From CAZPXH01 sp964591085 (lineage in GTDB: Bacteria > Spirochaetota > Spirochaetia > DSM-27196 > CAZPXH01): a DNA stretch of 64,000 nt. The stretch covers positions 1-64,000 of the forward strand of contig CAZPXH010000003.1 in the NCBI GenBank assembly GCA_964591085.1, read 5' to 3'. Both the position numbers and the translations under genes were made by a program. Below are positions 7,156 to 16,752 of this stretch, one piece after another (within the stretch, counting starts at the first letter, position 1; every line of letters starts with the position of its first letter). Under the pieces are notes generated by a model. The model had not been told where the DNA came from and ran no database searches. It saw only the letters and a program-made list of their open reading frames with translations.

Positions 7156-8424
7156 CTATCGCACGCGGAAGTAGAAGCGATCCAGATAGCGCAGCCGTTC
7201 CCGCGCCTGACCGGCCTCAAGCGCCAGGGGATGCTCCCGGAGCAGACGCTGGTACAGGTCCCGCGCGCGCTCCGGTCCTTCCGGCAATCGGTTCTCCAGG
7301 GTCCGGGCTAGCGCGAGCATCTCAGCGGGACCCTCCGGCTCCGGGGCAGCCTCCGCCTCCACGGGGCTATTGGTAGTGTCGGCTTGGACCTGCGGCTCCC
7401 CGATATCGGTGGAAAGCCCGGTGGAGGCTGACCCGGAGCTGCTGTTGGCCTCGCCCAGACCGGCTGGGGATGCCGGAGCGATCTTCAGTGGGACGCTGGT
7501 GCTCCTTTGGGTACCGGATGCGGGGTCGATGTTGCTGAAGTTCAGCACGTAGTCCCCGTCTTCCCGTGCCAGAAACACAAAGCGGGACCGGGACTCGTTC
7601 CTGGTGGTGTTCACCAGGTCCAGTCCTGAGCCGGTGGGCAGGTACACCCAACCCTCTCCTGTGATTTGAATCTCCAGCCGACCGTTCACTACGCCATCAG
7701 CATCGCCGACGTCTTCGTCAATCGCGCGGACGGTGATTCCCGAACCGTGCTGTGCCACATCCGTGTCTGTGGCGGAATCCGCCGCGGAAACGCTCCGGCG
7801 AACAGCGAGCGAGGGTGTTGAAACCTCCGGTTCAGCAGCGTCAAGAAATGCGCTCGGACGAACCGGATCCGACTGTGCAAGCGGATTCAGCCGTGGTGTT
7901 GCAGCAGGTGCAGGCGCGGGACTTGCGGCGCGGTTTGCTGCGGTGGGAGGCGACGAAACCCCGGTCTGCGCGGGGGTGGTCAGAGTGGCTGTCACAGGGA
8001 CGGGCGCGGGAAGTGGCACGACCGTGGCCGCCCAGTTGGTAGCGGAGGAAGCCGTGGAAACGGCAGCACCCGCGGGCACCGCAGGCGGTCCTGCGGCGGT
8101 ACCAGGACTTGGGGAGCCAGAAGGCACTGGGTCCGCTTCTGCCCCGGAATGCACGGATTCCTCATGAATCTCCGATGACAGCACGCGTGGGGTCGGCAGA
8201 TCTCCGGCGGCCCCGACTCGCTCACCGGGTTGAGATCGCGGTGGGGCTCTGAGCGGATCCTCTGCCGGCAGCACGGGAACCCGGAGCTCCGGCTCTTCCG
8301 GCTGAAGCGGGCCCTGAGAAAAGCTCCCCGAGCGCTCGGGTCCAAGCTCCGGGCGCGAAGACAGATGTTGCTCGGATGGCGCAACGGCAAGGCCCGCCAC
8401 GACAATGAGCCAGGTCAGCCTCAT
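7156..8424 (-). CDS. Exported Pro/Ala/Ser-rich protein with beta domain and TPR-like tail
   Basis: The ATG at 8424 is chosen because GGAGGAGGGG stands just before it; a GTG at 8439 adds five residues. The 422-residue product has a short signal peptide (LTWLIVVAGLAVA), then about 170 residues of low-complexity Pro/Ala/Ser/Thr sequence that could span the periplasm. A beta-rich domain follows (GEGWVYLPTGSG, REDGDYVLNFSN, about residues 220-300). The end is a helical TPR-like segment (ARDLYQRLLREHPLAL). The overall plan suggests an envelope protein. I do not recognise a characterised homologue. Confidence 0.6.
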   Translation of the reverse strand: MRLTWLIVVAGLAVAPSEQHLSSRPELGPERSGSFSQGPLQPEEPELRVPVLPAEDPLRAPPRSQPGERVGAAGDLPTPRVLSSEIHEESVHSGAEADPVPSGSPSPGTAAGPPAVPAGAAVSTASSATNWAATVVPLPAPVPVTATLTTPAQTGVSSPPTAANRAASPAPAPAATPRLNPLAQSDPVRPSAFLDAAEPEVSTPSLAVRRSVSAADSATDTDVAQHGSGITVRAIDEDVGDADGVVNGRLEIQITGEGWVYLPTGSGLDLVNTTRNESRSRFVFLAREDGDYVLNFSNIDPASGTQRSTSVPLKIAPASPAGLGEANSSSGSASTGLSTDIGEPQVQADTTNSPVEAEAAPEPEGPAEMLALARTLENRLPEGPERARDLYQRLLREHPLALEAGQARERLRYLDRFYFRVR

Positions 8425-8499
8425 GGTCCCCTCCTCCACGCAGCCGACAGTAGCGTTATTGGAAGTTTACGCCCTCGTGACGGGTACGTCCAGCCGGGA

Positions 8500-8901
8500 T
8501 CAGCGCAACGGCGGTACTGCATCCAGCGCTTCATCAACGGCATCAAGTGAGCGTTGCCTGAGGGCCTCGGATGCCGCCGCGCGGAGGTCCGGCATGAAGG
8601 GTTGGATATCCGCCTCGGTCCACGAATCCTGGATTCCGCGGTGCGGAAGAAATGGAGGGTTGGACATGTCTCCGGGGATGTCCGGAAGCACGTAGTCCTC
8701 GGGTGAAAGGGGAAATGGTGTGGCTTCCTCGGGCTGTCGGCCCCGGCTGATCACAAGCCCGGCAAGTACACCCAGGACCGCAAGAAACAGGACCGCAAGG
8801 CCAATGAGCCCGAGAGTCCGTCCGTCCAGCTCCAGTGCCTGCTTCACGGGGGAAGCATCAGCGTCCGATGCATCCCAGTCACCCACGGCCGACAGTCTCA
8901 T
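8500..8901 (-). CDS. Single-pass membrane protein downstream of smc
   Basis: The ATG at 8901 gives 133 residues and overlaps the end of smc by 23 bases, so it is probably co-transcribed with smc. One transmembrane helix (LGLIGLAVLFLAVLGVLAGL, about residues 32-52) separates a short acidic cytoplasmic N-terminus from an outer Pro-rich domain. No family is recognised. An upstream ATG at 8937 would lengthen the overlap with smc and is less likely. Confidence 0.55.
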   Translation of the reverse strand: MRLSAVGDWDASDADASPVKQALELDGRTLGLIGLAVLFLAVLGVLAGLVISRGRQPEEATPFPLSPEDYVLPDIPGDMSNPPFLPHRGIQDSWTEADIQPFMPDLRAAASEALRQRSLDAVDEALDAVPPLR

Positions 8902-11644
8902 GATCAGCCAGGCGGAGCGTGACCAGCTTGGATACACCGCTGTCTTCCATGGTAACCCCCAGCAGGCTGTGCGCTCCGCTTGCGGTTCGTTTGTTGTGGG
9001 TGATCACCACAAACTGACTCTGCTCGGCAAACTCCAGCAGCATGCTGACGAAGCGGCCAACGTTGGCGTCATCAAGGGCGGCGTCAATCTCGTCCAGGAG
9101 CGTGAAGGGCGACGGCCGAACCATGTAGGTCGCAAACAGCAGCCCGACAGCAGTAAGCGCTCGCTCGCCTCCCGACAGCAACGCGATGTTTTCAAGCTTC
9201 TTCCCCGGTGGCTGGACAAGGATCTCTATCCCGCTGTCCAGCACGCGCGATTCATCCGTGAGCCGGAGTTCAGCGCGGCCGCCACCAAAGAGTCTGCGGA
9301 AGGTGTCATGGAAACTCCGCTTGATCTGGCCGTAGGCCTCTACAAAGCGATCTGCAGATTCAGTGTGGATACGCCCCATCACCTCCTGGAGGTCTGCCCG
9401 TGCCTCGCGCAGGTCAGAAAGCTGGCTGCGGAGGAATTCGTAGCGGTCGGCAATCTGGGCGAACTCCTCCGGCGCCATAAGGTTCACCGAACCCATCGCG
9501 CGAATATGCTCCTTCACCGCTGACAGCCGATCCCGTAGCTCAGCGAGATTCTCCGCGATGCCGGATGCTTCTCCTTCATAATCGCGCAGATCGCGGCTGT
9601 GCCGCTCCCGGAACGCGTCATACTGAGATCGGATCTCCGTCTGCGTGCTGGCCACTTTGACCTGGGCGCCTTCCAGTTTCTTTTGCAGCCTTGCAAGGCG
9701 GTCCATCTCGGACCGGATCTCCTGCTCGCGCTTCTGCATGTGCTCGTGTCGCCCGGCAATCTCCGCCTCAATTTTCTCAAGCTCCTTGCGGATTCCTGAC
9801 TCATCGGACTGGAGGCTGTTGGACTCCCGCTCCAGCCGGGCGATGGACTCGCGGTTCTCCGCCAGGCGGTCACGATCCAGGCCAATTCCGTCCTCCGTTC
9901 GCTTGACCTGATCGGCAAGGGACGCAAGTTGCACATTGATCCGCTGCTGCTCCGCCTGCACCCCTCGCAGCGATTCCCGCGAGCTTGCTTCGTTCACCTG
10001 CAGCTCTCCCAGCGTACGCCTGCAGGCAGCCCGCTGCTGGGCAAGGCCTTCCCGGCGCTGACGCTCAGCGGCGATCTGTGCACGTGCGCCGCCAACAGCG
10101 TCCCGGATCTGATCCAACTCGCGATCAATTCGTCGCTTCTGAGCTAGCGCTCCGTTTGGACCGATGAGCTGGAAGAAGGACTCCGGGATCAGGCGGTCCA
10201 GCTCCGCGCTGCTGTTGGTCTGGGCTCGCACAACCGTTTCCATTCGGGAGGCGAGCTCGGCAAGGCCTGCAGACGGTTCCGGCGCGCGCGCCAGATCTCC
10301 GATGCGCTGCGCAATCGCCGAGAGCTCGGAGAGCTGGGCGGCGAGTTCCTTCCGAAGCGCGTCCCAGCGTTCGCCTGAGGTCTCTGTCTCACCCAAGGCA
10401 GCATCCACCTCGGCTGCCACCTGATCCGTCACGGTCCGCAGGCGGTTCAGCAGCTCTTCCCGGGTGTGCTCCAGGCCGTCAATCCGCTGTTCCAGCGCTG
10501 TTTCCGTCTCACGGCTGTCTGTGATTCGCTGGTCCAGGCTCTCTATGTCTCGGGCAAATGACGCGATGTTTGCATCGGTATCGGCAACTTCGCGTTCCAG
10601 GGTCTGCAGTCTGTCCGTTTGCGCCTTCTGTTCTTCTTCCAGGCGGGTTCGCTGCGTTTCCAGCTGTTCCCGGAGCGTGAGCCCCGCATCAATACGGCTC
10701 TGAATCTCCTGTGCCCGCTCAACCAGGAGGCGCCGCTGAGACCGCTTGTTCTCACGCGCCAGCTCGCTGCGGAACAGGGACTTCTGCCGCTCCACCAGCG
10801 TGCTTTCCAGGCCGTTTACCTCGTCAATGCTGCTTTCCTGGGTCTCATTGAGGGAGTCAATCCGCGTTCGGAGCTTCTGGCGTTCCTGATCCGCCTCAGT
10901 GCGTTCCCGCTCCTCCCGAGAAAGCCGTTCGGTGAGGTCCCGCACCCGAACAAGACTGAGCTGCTTTTCCAACTCGAACTGCTGTTCCCGCAGCTCGCGA
11001 TACGCCGAAGTCTGCTCTGCCTGTTTCTGCAGGCGATCGTGAGTGCGCTTTACCTCGGCGAGGATCTGTTCCACCTGGGAGATGTTCTCCTCGGTCCGAT
11101 CCAGCTTCCGTTCGGCCTCTGCACCCTGTGCTCGGAAGCGCGTTATCCCCGCGGCCTCTTCAAACACGGCGCGGCGGTCTTCCGGACGCGTGGAAAGGAT
11201 CTGGTCGATTCTCCCCTGCTCCATGATTGAGTAGGAGGACTTCCCAATCCCCGTATCCATGAACAGATCCCGAACATCCCGGAGGCGAACAGGCCTGCCA
11301 TTGATGCTGTACTCGCTTTCCCCGGAGCGGTACAGCCTGCGCCGAATCTCAATCTCCGGATGATCAAGGGGAAGGCTTCCGTCCTCGTTCTCCAGGGTGA
11401 GCGTCACCTCGGCAACAGAAACAGGCTTGCGGCTCTCGGTGCCGTTGAAGATGATAGCCTCCATCCGGTCTGCCCGCAGGCTACGAGGGGCCTGCTCGCC
11501 GAGGACCCACTTGATGGCGTCCACCACGTTGGACTTGCCACAGCCGTTGGGTCCGAGCAGCGCGGAAACGCCGGGTGAGAATTCAAAGCGAGTTCGATCC
11601 GCGAATGATTTAAAACCGAAGAGTTCTACGGACTTGAGAAACAC
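8879..11644 (-). CDS. smc: Chromosome partition protein SMC, short and apparently hinge-less
   Basis: SMC is an ATPase of chromosome condensation and segregation. The N-terminal head is intact (GFKSFADRTRFEF, Walker A LLGPNGCGKSN). So is the C-terminal head (LLSGGERALTAVGLL near residue 828, Walker B FTLLDEIDAALDD near residue 851). The protein has 921 residues, against about 1150-1200 for typical bacterial SMCs. The two coiled coils (about 170-445 and 500-760) are joined by only about 50 residues (SAGLAELASRMETVV to FFQLIGPNGALAQ). No recognisable 150-residue hinge is present. Spirochaete SMCs such as Borrelia's are also short. rnhB diverges from it upstream. Confidence 0.93.
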   Translation of the reverse strand: MFLKSVELFGFKSFADRTRFEFSPGVSALLGPNGCGKSNVVDAIKWVLGEQAPRSLRADRMEAIIFNGTESRKPVSVAEVTLTLENEDGSLPLDHPEIEIRRRLYRSGESEYSINGRPVRLRDVRDLFMDTGIGKSSYSIMEQGRIDQILSTRPEDRRAVFEEAAGITRFRAQGAEAERKLDRTEENISQVEQILAEVKRTHDRLQKQAEQTSAYRELREQQFELEKQLSLVRVRDLTERLSREERERTEADQERQKLRTRIDSLNETQESSIDEVNGLESTLVERQKSLFRSELARENKRSQRRLLVERAQEIQSRIDAGLTLREQLETQRTRLEEEQKAQTDRLQTLEREVADTDANIASFARDIESLDQRITDSRETETALEQRIDGLEHTREELLNRLRTVTDQVAAEVDAALGETETSGERWDALRKELAAQLSELSAIAQRIGDLARAPEPSAGLAELASRMETVVRAQTNSSAELDRLIPESFFQLIGPNGALAQKRRIDRELDQIRDAVGGARAQIAAERQRREGLAQQRAACRRTLGELQVNEASSRESLRGVQAEQQRINVQLASLADQVKRTEDGIGLDRDRLAENRESIARLERESNSLQSDESGIRKELEKIEAEIAGRHEHMQKREQEIRSEMDRLARLQKKLEGAQVKVASTQTEIRSQYDAFRERHSRDLRDYEGEASGIAENLAELRDRLSAVKEHIRAMGSVNLMAPEEFAQIADRYEFLRSQLSDLREARADLQEVMGRIHTESADRFVEAYGQIKRSFHDTFRRLFGGGRAELRLTDESRVLDSGIEILVQPPGKKLENIALLSGGERALTAVGLLFATYMVRPSPFTLLDEIDAALDDANVGRFVSMLLEFAEQSQFVVITHNKRTASGAHSLLGVTMEDSGVSKLVTLRLADHETVGRG

Positions 11645-11747
11645 TGGTACTCCAGGACCGGAAGCGGGCCGAGCCGGACGCTATCACTGGGGGAAGGGGC
11701 AGTCAATCAAAGCAACGCACACGAAAGAACTTCCTCACGACTGGCGA

Positions 11748-12371
11748 ATGGTCTGTGGTATTGATGAAGCTGGTCGTGGCCCCCTGGCCGGACCGGTCAC
11801 CGCTGCCTGTGTACTTCCAGGTCCCCGCTTTGCTCATCGGCACCTCCTGGCGGACAGCAAATCCATTGGTCCGGCCAGACGGGAAAATGCGGCGAGCCTG
11901 ATTCGCAGGGAAGCGCTTGCCTGGGGAGTCGGGTGGGTGTGGCCCCACGAGATTGACCTGATGAACATCCACCGGGCAACCCTCCTTGCGATGGAGCGCG
12001 CCGTCCATCGGGCAGGACGCATCCAACCGGAAGCATGGGTAGTGGACGGCCTGTGGCTGCCGATGGTTCTGAACCCGGCAGGAATCGGCAGACCGCAACA
12101 GGGATCAATGACAGGGATTCCCGCGTTCGCGCTGCCACGGGCGGATACTACAGAGGCCGCCGTAATGGCGGCCTCTATCCTTGCGAAAGTGGCGCGGGAC
12201 GTATGGATGGACTGTGCCAGTGTTCGGCACCCGGGCTACGGGTTTGCGTCCCACAAGGGCTACCCCAGCGCGGGTCACCGGGAGGCTATCAAGCGCCTTG
12301 GGCCCTGTCCACTCCACCGGCGCTCCTTCCGCCTTCCCGAATGGTCACGGGACTCGGATCAGCTGGCGTAG
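11748..12371 (+). CDS. rnhB: Ribonuclease HII
   Basis: RNase HII cuts the RNA strand of RNA-DNA hybrids and starts ribonucleotide excision. The start chosen is ATG 11748 (MVCGIDEAGRGPLAGPV), directly before the first catalytic Asp-Glu pair; no good ribosome site is visible. Further catalytic acids lie in EAWVVDGLW and RADTTEAAVMAASILAKVARD. The product has 207 residues, a normal length. It diverges from smc and its last 13 bases overlap sodA tail-to-tail. In many bacteria rnhB follows rplS, so here it has been relocated. Confidence 0.93.
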   Translation: MVCGIDEAGRGPLAGPVTAACVLPGPRFAHRHLLADSKSIGPARRENAASLIRREALAWGVGWVWPHEIDLMNIHRATLLAMERAVHRAGRIQPEAWVVDGLWLPMVLNPAGIGRPQQGSMTGIPAFALPRADTTEAAVMAASILAKVARDVWMDCASVRHPGYGFASHKGYPSAGHREAIKRLGPCPLHRRSFRLPEWSRDSDQLA

Positions 12372-12961
12372 TACTCGGCGACCTTTGCCCAGTTGATCAC
12401 GCTGAAGAACGCGGAAATGTAGTCCGGTCGCTTGTTCTGGTACTTCAGGTAGTACGCGTGCTCCCAGACATCAATTCCGAGGATGGGCTTCAGCCCCTGG
12501 CTCACGGGGTTGTCCTGGTTGGGAGTGCTCATGATGCCGAGATGGCCGTCAGAGTTGACCACCAGCCATGCCCAGCCGGAACCGAAGCGACCGGTAGCCG
12601 CAGTGGTGAACTGTTCCTTGAAGCTGGTGAAAGATCCGAAGTCAGCGTTGATCTGAGACGCAAGATCACCGCTCGGCTCGCCTCCGGCGTTCGGCGCCAT
12701 TACAGTCCAGAAGAGACTGTGGTTGGCGTGTCCGCCACCGTTGTTCCGTACGGCGGTCCGGATGTTCTCCGCAACACTGTCAAGATCGGAAAGGATGCTG
12801 TGGATGTCCTTGTCTGCGTAAGGAGTGCCCTCGACGGCGGCGTTGAGCTTGGTCACGTAGCCCGCGTGGTGCTTATCGTGATGGATCCGCATCGTCTGTT
12901 CATCGATGTGAGGCTCCAGCGCGTTGAAGTCATAAGGAAGATCGGGTGTTGTAAATGCCAT
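12359..12961 (-). CDS. sodA: Superoxide dismutase, Fe/Mn family
   Basis: The enzyme converts superoxide to oxygen and hydrogen peroxide. ATG 12961 (MAFTTPDLPYDFNAL) is preceded by GGAGG and gives 200 residues. Metal ligands are visible: His27 in MRIHHDKHH, a His in GGGHANHSLFW, and Asp and His in DVWEHAYYLKY. Sequence alone does not settle Fe against Mn. There is no signal peptide, so it is cytoplasmic. Its presence suggests exposure to oxygen although neighbouring metabolism looks fermentative. Confidence 0.95.
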   Translation of the reverse strand: MAFTTPDLPYDFNALEPHIDEQTMRIHHDKHHAGYVTKLNAAVEGTPYADKDIHSILSDLDSVAENIRTAVRNNGGGHANHSLFWTVMAPNAGGEPSGDLASQINADFGSFTSFKEQFTTAATGRFGSGWAWLVVNSDGHLGIMSTPNQDNPVSQGLKPILGIDVWEHAYYLKYQNKRPDYISAFFSVINWAKVAEYYAS

Positions 12962-13013
12962 GCGTACCTCCAATGGCCGTGGTATCAATCTGAAGTTACG
13001 GAGAAAGCGTGCC

Positions 13014-13250
13014 TCAGTCCAGTGACTGGGCCTCCAGGTAGCGGGCTGATTTCGTAAGCTCTTTCATGAACTCGGCCAGATCAGCGGGATAGACCACAAT
13101 CTGCTGGCGATCAAACTGTCCCTCCCCCGTCTTCCGGCTTTCAACGATCGTGAGAAAGGGCTCACCCCTCCTGTTTTCCTTCACGTTGAAGAAATAGCTC
13201 CGACGTTCCGTGTGGACCCGGCTGCTGAACAGCTCGCCCCGCTGACCCAT
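13014..13250 (-). CDS. PUR-domain nucleic-acid-binding protein (BpuR-like)
   Basis: ATG 13250 gives 78 residues (MGQRGELFSSRVHTERRSYFF). The pattern of a GELFS start, RRSYFFNVKENRRGEPFLTI beta strands and a C-terminal helix (DLAEFMKELTKS) is that of the small PUR family, which binds single-stranded DNA and RNA. The Borrelia member BpuR is a dimeric regulator of gene expression. An upstream start at 13283 would add an atypical leader. It follows the sodA promoter region without clear coupling. Confidence 0.88.
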   Translation of the reverse strand: MGQRGELFSSRVHTERRSYFFNVKENRRGEPFLTIVESRKTGEGQFDRQQIVVYPADLAEFMKELTKSARYLEAQSLD

Positions 13251-13372
13251 AATGCATCCGAGCCTAGGTCCCTGCCGGTGCAAGAGTCAATCGTCAGAAT
13301 TTCGTAAGCCGGACAGGTTTGCATCCAACTCTAACAGGGACGCCTGCACATTCGCGAACTATGGCGGGAACT

Positions 13373-14548
13373 ATGGCCCTGCGCAGCATGAGCGGAATAC
13401 TTGACCAACTCCCGATTGCGGTAGCGCTGCTGGATACCGAGACCCAGGTTCAGGCGGTCAATCCGTCATTTACCCTGCTCTTCGGTTCCGGTGGAGCGGC
13501 CGGCACGTATCCGGACTACGCGAGGTCACTGGGCATCTTTGAAGACGATGAGTCGGAGGTGCTGCAGAAAGTCCGTGAGGGTGCGAGACCTCGGGAGCAC
13601 CTTGCCGGCTACGCCGATCCTTCCAGTGGGGAGCTGCGCTTTGTCATCCGAAAGACCTACGCTCCGGTGCGTGCACCGAGGGGCGGCGTAGCTGGAATTG
13701 CGGTTTACCACATAGACCAGACTCCGATGTTCACCGCAAACGAGCGCCTGGAACGCGCGCTCTCCGAGCTGCAGGCCGCGCAGCATCAAATTGTTGAGAC
13801 CGAGAAGCTTGCATCCCTCGGGCGGCTGGTAGCCGGCGTTGCCCACGACATCAACACCCCGGTAGGAAATGCGCGCACGGCAGTGACCGGGCTGCTGGAA
13901 GAAGCGGCTGCGGTTCAGACAGCGGTGCAGTCCGGACAGCTGCGCAAAAGCGAGCTGGATGAGTTCCTTTCCAGCCTGACCGAGGGCCTGGAAATCTGCG
14001 AGGCAAACCTCCGGCGCGCAGGAGAACTGGTGCGCAACTTCAAGGAAGTTGCCGTTGACCGGACTCGGGGAGACCGCAGGACCGTGGAGCTCTGCGAGTA
14101 CATCGACGGAGTCATCCGCAGCCTGCACCCGCAGCTTCGCAGACTTCCCTACCAAGTGGAGCTGAACTGCGCGGGCCCCTTCACAGCCTACCTGGATCCC
14201 GGCGCGCTGTCCCAGATTGTGACAAACCTGGTGTTGAATGCCGTTACCCACGGACTCTACCAGCGAGGTAACGGAACGGTGACGGTCTCACTCAGGCAGG
14301 ACGGCCCTGATGGCGTGCTTTCAGTCCACGATGATGGCAACGGCATAGATCCTGCGGTACGGGACAGCCTCTATGAGCCCTTTGTTACTACCGCGCGCGA
14401 CCGAGGTGGGTCAGGCCTGGGGCTTCAGGTGGTCCACAACCTGGTACACGGGAGCATCCGCGGCGCAATCAGCGTGGAAAGTGAACGGGGCAAATTCACC
14501 GAGTTCCGCGTCCGGATTCCCCTTGAAACGGAGGAAAGCAGTGAGTGA
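13373..14548 (+). CDS. PAS-domain sensor histidine kinase
   Basis: The start chosen is ATG 13373, with GGCGGGA just upstream; ATGs at 13319 and 13361 are alternatives. The roughly 391-residue soluble kinase has a PAS domain (about 5-115) and a short coiled coil. The H-box is LVAGVAHDINTPVGN, with phospho-accepting His near residue 158. A complete ATPase domain follows: QIVTNLVLNAVTHG, DDGNGIDPAV and GGSGLGLQV. No membrane segment is present, so it senses an internal signal. It overlaps the start of the response regulator by eight bases and should phosphorylate it. Confidence 0.9.
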   Translation: MALRSMSGILDQLPIAVALLDTETQVQAVNPSFTLLFGSGGAAGTYPDYARSLGIFEDDESEVLQKVREGARPREHLAGYADPSSGELRFVIRKTYAPVRAPRGGVAGIAVYHIDQTPMFTANERLERALSELQAAQHQIVETEKLASLGRLVAGVAHDINTPVGNARTAVTGLLEEAAAVQTAVQSGQLRKSELDEFLSSLTEGLEICEANLRRAGELVRNFKEVAVDRTRGDRRTVELCEYIDGVIRSLHPQLRRLPYQVELNCAGPFTAYLDPGALSQIVTNLVLNAVTHGLYQRGNGTVTVSLRQDGPDGVLSVHDDGNGIDPAVRDSLYEPFVTTARDRGGSGLGLQVVHNLVHGSIRGAISVESERGKFTEFRVRIPLETEESSE

Positions 14549-16073
14549 CGAACTGAGTTTTGCACCGGAGCAGAATGACCTTGGGATGGACGATGTCCGC
14601 CCCTGGAAGCTCCTGGTAGTGGACGACGACGAGGAAGTCCACCGTAGCACCGCCTTTGCACTCAAGCGCCTGTGGTATGACAACCGACCGCTTTCACTCC
14701 TGCACGCGTACGGCGGCACCGAGGCCCTGGATGTGCTCTCCAAAGAAGAGGATGTTGCCACCGTCCTGCTGGACGTGGTGATGGAAACAGACGACGCCGG
14801 CCTTCAGACCGCGCGGCGAATCCGAACCGAGCTGCACAACCGGCTGGTCCGGATTATCCTGCGTACCGGGCAGCCCGGTCAGGCACCGGAGCGCCGGGTT
14901 GTCCTTGACTACGACATCAATGACTACAAGGAAAAAAGCGAACTCACCGCTGCCCGCCTGTTCACCACTGTCATCACTGCGCTCCGCGGCTACACGGATC
15001 TTCTTACAATAGAACGAAACCGCGCCGGCCTGACCCGAATTGTCAACGCTTCAGCCAACCTCTTTGCTTACCGGAACATCGGGGAGTTTGCGCAAGGGGT
15101 CCTGATGCAGATCACCGCCATCCTGAAGGTGAGCGATGGAAGCCTTGCCAACATGGCGTCCGGGCTCACCGCCAGCTCTGAGACGGGAGAAGATACCCTG
15201 CGCATTGTCAGCGGGACGGGGGTGTTCGAGTCCCGCATCGGAGAAAACCTGGAGCACGTTGTTGAGGGAGAGAACCTGGAGCTGATCCGGGAGTCTGTAC
15301 GGGAGCGAAAGAGCTTCTTCCGCCGCAACCGCTTTGTAGGCTACCTGTCTACCAGAACTGGAATCCGGAGCGTCCTGTTTATTGTAGGCAGGCGCGAACT
15401 GGAGGAGATAGATCGGCAGCTGCTGCTCACGTTTTTCAGCAATATCTCAGTGGCGTTTGAGAACCTGTATCTGCACAACGAGATGAGAAACAGCCAGCTG
15501 GCAATCATTGAGACCCTGGGGGAGGTCATTGATCATCGATCCCACGAGGTAGCCGCGCACACCCGGCGAATCGGGGTGCTGGCTGCACGTCTGGGGGAGC
15601 TTGTTGGGATGCGGCCGGAGATCGTGGACCTCCTGCGGATTGCCGCGCCCATGCACGACGTGGGGAAGGTTGGCATTCCGGACTCAATCCTAACAAAGAC
15701 CGGGAGCCTCAGCAGTGAGGAGTGGCAGGTCATGCAGAAGCACACGGAACTCGGCCACCGGATGTTTGCCGGCAGGCATGGGCAACTGGAGCGCATGATT
15801 GCGGAGATAACCCTGCAGCACCATGAGAAGTGGGATGGCAGCGGCTATCCCAACGGACTGCGGGAGCAACAGATCTCGCGTACTGCGAGAATTACCGGTA
15901 TTGTGGACGCCTTTGACGCCTTGCGCTCCGAACGCAGCTACAAGGACGCTTGGACCCCCGAACAGATAGCAGCGGAACTCCGGGAACAGCGGGGTATATC
16001 CTTTGATCCCGAACTCGTGGATGTCCTGTTGACCCACCTGGAAGGATTTCTGGAGCTGCACGGTCAGTTGTAG
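14541..16073 (+). CDS. Response regulator: REC, DUF3369 and HD-GYP output
   Basis: GTG 14541 with GGAGGAAAGCA upstream lies inside the end of the partner kinase gene, so the two are coupled. The 510 residues comprise a receiver domain (LLVVDDDEEVHRS, phospho-Asp in LLDVVMETDDAG), a DUF3369 sensor-like middle (about 170-330) and a C-terminal HD-GYP domain (MHDVGKVGIPDSI, WDGSGYPNGL). HD-GYP outputs degrade cyclic di-GMP, so the pair probably converts an intracellular signal into a change in c-di-GMP. This architecture is known from several proteobacterial and spirochaete regulators. Confidence 0.9.
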   Translation: MSDELSFAPEQNDLGMDDVRPWKLLVVDDDEEVHRSTAFALKRLWYDNRPLSLLHAYGGTEALDVLSKEEDVATVLLDVVMETDDAGLQTARRIRTELHNRLVRIILRTGQPGQAPERRVVLDYDINDYKEKSELTAARLFTTVITALRGYTDLLTIERNRAGLTRIVNASANLFAYRNIGEFAQGVLMQITAILKVSDGSLANMASGLTASSETGEDTLRIVSGTGVFESRIGENLEHVVEGENLELIRESVRERKSFFRRNRFVGYLSTRTGIRSVLFIVGRRELEEIDRQLLLTFFSNISVAFENLYLHNEMRNSQLAIIETLGEVIDHRSHEVAAHTRRIGVLAARLGELVGMRPEIVDLLRIAAPMHDVGKVGIPDSILTKTGSLSSEEWQVMQKHTELGHRMFAGRHGQLERMIAEITLQHHEKWDGSGYPNGLREQQISRTARITGIVDAFDALRSERSYKDAWTPEQIAAELREQRGISFDPELVDVLLTHLEGFLELHGQL

Positions 16074-16305
16074 CTGACTGCAGCAGCCAACTCGGGCCTG
16101 ACTGACTAACCGCGGTGAGGACGGCGCGACTCGGCCCTCTCCCCTGCCCCGAACCGGGATCCCTGGCTTGCATCCGGGCAGCCAGCCAAATGGACTGGAT
16201 CTTCAAAGCAACAAACACTTGCCCGATGAGTGCTCAACGGACTGATCAGCAACGATACTCTCCGCGAGTACTTCTGCTGATGAATGTCTGCCTCCCGGAG
16301 TCTGA

Positions 16306-16743
16306 CCGCCCGCTGGAAGAGCACTTCAGCGGACAGTCCCCTACTATCGGGCAGAGCTGCGGATGCGGCACCATGACCGCCGCGTAGTCCGGGTGGCAGA
16401 CCGGGGACGAGTGACTGAGTGGGACCGGAGTGGAAAACCCGTCCGCATGATTGGGACCCATAGCAATATCACCGAACAGAAGGAAGCGGAGGCAAGGCTG
16501 TCCCGCGTAAGGGCCCATTGTTGAGAATACAGCGTTTCACTGGATAGTGTGACCGTAGCCTCGGGTCATGCTGCCAAGATCGGCCTCATTGCCGGGGAAG
16601 CCCTGACAAATGCCGTCAAGCACGGAATTGGCATTGGACTGATGCAGATGCTTGCGGACGGCCTTGGCGGCCTGGTGCGCGTATCAAGCGGGGACACAAC
16701 AACAGGGACGCTGGAGCTGCCATGGAGCCGGATATCGGCATAG
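16306..16743 (+). pseudogene. Remnant of a PAS/HisKA_2-type sensor kinase
   Basis: Two open pieces encode parts of one kinase type. The first (about 16330-16523) reads as the end of a PAS/PAC domain, with YYRAELRMRHHDRRVV and MIGTHSNITEQKEAEARL, and ends at TGA. The second (about 16525-16743) carries an ATPase N-box (GLIAGEALTNAVKHG) fused directly to IGIGLMQMLADGLGG and a beta end. The phospho-acceptor helix and the ATP-binding loop between the boxes are missing. The stops and internal deletions make it a pseudogene. The 230 bases before it (16074-16305) show nothing recognisable. Confidence 0.7.
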
Positions 16744-16752
16744 AGGCCCATT

